From: Brachycybe producta
Taxonomy: Eukaryota > Arthropoda > Diplopoda > Playtdesmida > Andrognathidae
Assembly: GCA_036925085.1 (NCBI GenBank)
Contig: JAUPFP010000007.1
Span: forward strand, 1,766,247-1,830,246
DNA length: 64,000 nt
Direction: 5' to 3'
Shown piece after piece: positions 61,101 through 64,000 of this stretch. The translations under genes and the position numbers were made by a program. The notes under the pieces were generated by a model. The model saw only the letters and a list, made by a program, of their open reading frames with translations. It made no database searches and was not told the origin of the DNA. The number at the start of each line of letters is the position of its first letter. Position 1 is the first letter of the stretch.

Positions 61101-63840
61101 CATTTTAAATGAAAATTATGAACAAACATAAAATTAATATTAAGAATGAGCCCAATTCTTTTATTTCAAAGTGATTGTAATTTGTACTTACATCGTTTAA
61201 GTCCTGTACATCAATGTGGACTTTTTCTTCGTCTTCGGCCGGTGATTCTTCACGACCACCGCTCAAAAGCGAGCGTATTAAAGCCTTAAAATTACCACTG
61301 ACGTCTTCCTTTAAGTCTGTCTCAAGTTCTTGACCGTTTTCTATTTGGCAAAAAATGAATTAAAATTTTAATTTTTAATATTTTTTTAAAAAATATATAT
61401 ACAATAATGGAAAAATAAACTGCAACCAAAACATAGTTTTTTTTTCTGTTCTTTACGGGTAAATTTTATATACGAGTTATTATTCCAGGATAATTTATTG
61501 TAATAAGATAATTACATATATTTTAGAACCAATTTTCATGCAAAATTTTGTCTTAATAATTTTTATTAAATTAATTGTTAAACATTTATAAGAAATAATC
61601 TAATTATCAGCTTGAAGTTGTTAAAATATATAACAATAAAATCCTAAAAACAAGCAAATTGAGTATCAGTGTATTTTGGATGGTTTTCAATTGATAAAAC
61701 AAAATTGCGACTTTTCTTACAAATAATTATCATAAAATTTGTTAAGACAAAATTGACAATTTATTTTTTTTTACGTAAAGATGTTCTAAAATATACGTAC
61801 TTTTGTTTATTTCAATAAAATATTGTAAAATAAATATAATAATAATAATGTATAAAATGAAAATATTTCCATGAAATATTGTCCATAAGTTGATGAAATT
61901 TAGCTGTACCGTGGTTGCTATTTATATTTTTCCATACCTGTCTGTCATTATATACTTAATTTATAATTACTTTCTTTATAAATGTTGGTCAACAGTTCCA
62001 ATTCCTATTAAATACAAACAAACATATTTAAAATGAAGATCCTCTCAATATTTAAATTGTGGTTTAATTTTTTTTTTCTTACATTTTGCTTTTGAGTGGT
62101 TAAGATATCAATTAAGCACAATTCGTTGGTTCCGGGTCCCTAAAAATATTTGAAATACAATAATAATAAGAAGAAAAAATATTTACAAATAACATTTCGA
62201 GTTGAATTTTGTTTTCTTGTGTGTTGTTTACTCGAATGTAATCTTTGAAAAAGTGTTTATTGCACAGTTATATTCGGAAGAGGAGGAGGAGGAGGGAAGG
62301 TTAAGGTGGTTTCTCACCTTTATATACCTTAATTTTCTTTTCTCTATTGTGTGTCTCTTGAGAGGAAGAGAATGAAAAATAAACTAGAATGGTGAAGTGT
62401 TTATGTTTTGTTTTGATGAGATTAATGTTAGTTACAGCATTAACCTTCAATAACAACAACAATTTAAACGAAAAAACACGAACACAAGAGAGAGATATAT
62501 TCAGAATGATAAAGGGGGGGGGGGGCATTGAATGAGAAAGAATGGACTTTTGGTTTACAACAAAATTGTGAGGTTGTAATCATAAATAATGACTTGGCAA
62601 TGTTTATGGTTTTCCATTGTTATTATTATTATTCTGGTTTTACCTTTATGGCTTTATTGAGGCATGTTACCAGGTACTCTTCAGTTGGAGTTAATAAAGC
62701 AAGACAAACATCCTCGAAATGACCACCGAGTTCTGCTTTCAAATCTTCGTTTAAATCCTAAAACAAACATTGTTTAAACTAATTTATATATCGATATGGT
62801 TGTACATTATACATTACTATATATTTTTTAAAAAAAAATCCCCTCACTGATTCTTAATTGGAGTTTCACACTTTTAATTTGGGTTCACTAACTACTAGAT
62901 GAAAATCGATGATTTTATTCTCTTCAAAATTATAAGTCAATAATCCACTGATTTTGAACTTTATAAACATTGTACAACTTTTTAATTAAAATTGACAGTA
63001 AATTATAATACCAATCAGCTGTTTAATCGACCTCTAGTAGATTTTAGAATGATAGTTGTGCAGAATTTGAAAGTGTTTTTTTTTAGAAACGAAGGGACTC
63101 ATATTCACAGAAAGAAAATAAGTCTGCTATATACCTGTAAAATGTCACATCTAGCTAATATAAACCTTATAACAGTTAATAAAATAAAATAAAAACTAAT
63201 TACAAAATATTATTATGATAAATATTGTCATAAATATGACCACTATTGACTGACTGGTTGGTGTACTGAATAATATGACAGTCATAAATAAAAATAATAA
63301 GAGCGCGAGCAGTGGCATCATAATGTATGATTGTCACAATTTTATGATTTTTTTCCCCTCTGTAATGTACTAATGAGGCCCTTGAAGCATAAGTATTTTT
63401 TATGTTCTTATCTTTTATAATGTTTTAAAATAAACTTTTTATGGACAAAACTACAAAAACGTCGGTCTGCTGATAATAATGTCCACAAAACTTTTAAAAT
63501 CTTGTCATTTTCAAATTGTTATATAAAAAAAAAGTTTATTTTTTATTAAAAGATTTTAACATATTTTATATATTTTTTAAAAAAATATCTCTTATGAATG
63601 AATATGAGTGCATTTTAATTGGGGTTTTTTTTTCTTGTAAAAAGAAATAAGCAAATGAATTTAATTCACCCTTCCATACAAAGTCTTGTATTTCTTTTTG
63701 ATTTCTTGACGTTGGTTGTTACTATGCGTTGTTAACACTTCTATGATCACTTTTTCATCTGTTCCTATTCCTTTCATGGCCTTTTGAAGCTTAATTGCAG
63801 CCCTTTCTGCATGGAAATTAGGAGCTGGTAAAACAGTTCC
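58168..63840 (-). CDS. Annexin, 5' end outside window
   Basis: A calcium-dependent phospholipid-binding protein that acts at membranes. Eight exons on the minus strand: 63840-63670, 62757-62644, 62139-62083, 62004-61971, 61340-61192, 58944-58776, 58546-58434, 58287-58168. Phases agree and give 308 residues to a TAG stop. The first visible exon begins in phase 0 after an acceptor, so a start exon must lie beyond 64000. Four annexin repeats: repeat 1 has KGIGTDEKVI and DLKAELGGHFE; repeat 2 has KGPGTNELCLIDIL and DLKEDVSGNF, followed by an acidic linker (SPAEDEEKVHID); repeat 3 (AVTKNDSELFASIL) lacks the GxGTD loop and is about three residues shorter there; repeat 4 has KGVGTDDSALIRII, then NDTSGDYRKILLKL near the C-terminus. 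Type II calcium sites should therefore exist in repeats 1, 2 and 4 only. The last intron has a GC donor. The subfamily was not determined. Confidence 0.95.
58288..58433 (-). other. GC-AG intron of the annexin gene
   Basis: The exon ends ...CACTCGGAG and the intron starts GCACGT. The acceptor is aatacag before ACCGATTTGG. Joining here gives THSETDLADIK, the same length as other annexins at this point. The nearby GTACAT in place of the GC donor would shift the frame. Confidence 0.82.
58996..59140. repeat. Palindromic MITE (family J), in annexin intron
   Basis: Left accactttttgactgcaaaa; right ttcattttgccgtcgaaaaa. Related to 39722-39886. Confidence 0.68.
59180..59415. repeat. Family H fragment, in annexin intron
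   Basis: The right end matches family H: cgtttttgcgtctaaatttt, cactgcagtggcgccatctg and ctattcagacacctta. The part at 59240-59290 matches the stretch at 31590-31625. Confidence 0.7.
59416..60165. other. Annexin intron, simple repeats
   Basis: ATT and ACC/CTG trinucleotide words (about 59750-59785) and T-rich DNA. No missing annexin exon was recognised. Confidence 0.45.
60166..60577. repeat. Palindromic element (family K), in annexin intron
   Basis: The left ttaaccgcagttaa and the right gttaactgcagttaat are inverse-related, with gtggaaac blocks inside both ends. Three direct copies of a cacaatg(g/a)agttaact unit lie near 60238-60325. Confidence 0.65.
60578..61191. other. Annexin intron, nothing recognised
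   Basis: AT-rich; the plus frame at 60864-61091 has no recognisable domain. Confidence 0.4.
63120..63385. repeat. Relic repeat (family M), in annexin intron
   Basis: Shares catctagcta, acaaaatattattatga, gactggtt and gaataatatgacagtcataa with 57790-57905, and ends in gtaatgtactaatgaggccc, like other aggcctcatt-ended relics. Confidence 0.6.
63395..63600. repeat. Family A fragment, in annexin intron
   Basis: taaaataaactttttatgga, then acgtcggtctgctgataata and agtttattttttattaaaag. The outer arms are missing. Confidence 0.55.
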
Positions 63841-64000
63841 CTGAAATAACAACAACATAGAAAAATAAAGGCTTTAGTATTTTTTTTAGTTGTTAGAGAG
63901 AGTTAAGTGTGTTTTCTTTACTATTATATTACAATCTCACTGAGAAACACACAACAAAAGTTTTTTCTCCTTTATTTCTCCTGATTGACATTTTCATGAA

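Noticed and set aside
58945..61191. A missing annexin exon encoding the repeat 3 loop
   Set aside because: Direct joining of the flanking exons is in frame and only about three residues short, and no candidate exon was seen in the intron.

Overview
The window reads as AT-rich nuclear DNA from an invertebrate animal. It has three intron-split genes with animal signatures (a PRD-class homeobox gene, an annexin and NOL10), no operons and no dense prokaryote-like coding. The genes sit in a large excess of low-complexity DNA and short palindromic transposon relics. The phylum cannot be fixed from the sequence.

Layout. Positions 1 to about 39,900 hold no gene I can support. They contain AT-rich sequence, microsatellites and many copies of several families of foldback (long inverted-repeat) elements, plus a 448-bp hAT-superfamily element with an intact 8-bp target duplication (26,502-26,949). 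At 39,972-41,639 (minus) lies a four-exon paired-like homeobox gene of 240 residues that can be read completely. Positions 41,640-47,214 are repeats again, including a probable tRNA-derived SINE. A full-length RTE-clade LINE with an uninterrupted 1033-codon ORF and a 17-bp target duplication occupies 47,232-50,490 (minus). It interrupts a diverged array with a period near 182 bp. From 51,171 to 51,670 two palindromic MITEs abut the start of NOL10, and the nearer one carries two NRF-1-type palindromes. NOL10 (plus) is complete in 19 exons, 51,760-57,442, predicted 669 residues. Convergent with it is an annexin gene (minus, 58,168-63,840) with eight exons visible and its 5' end beyond the window edge.

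NOL10 is a nucleolar WD40 protein of small-subunit ribosome biogenesis, annexin is a calcium-dependent membrane binder, and the homeobox gene is a transcription factor. Nothing indicates that the three work together. The main novelty is mobile-element biology: many copies of one foldback family, with composite forms; MITEs placed in a promoter, in introns and at the stop codon of NOL10; an apparently young RTE copy; and a GC-AG intron in the annexin gene. All exon models were read by eye from frame, splice signals and family similarity, with no transcript evidence.
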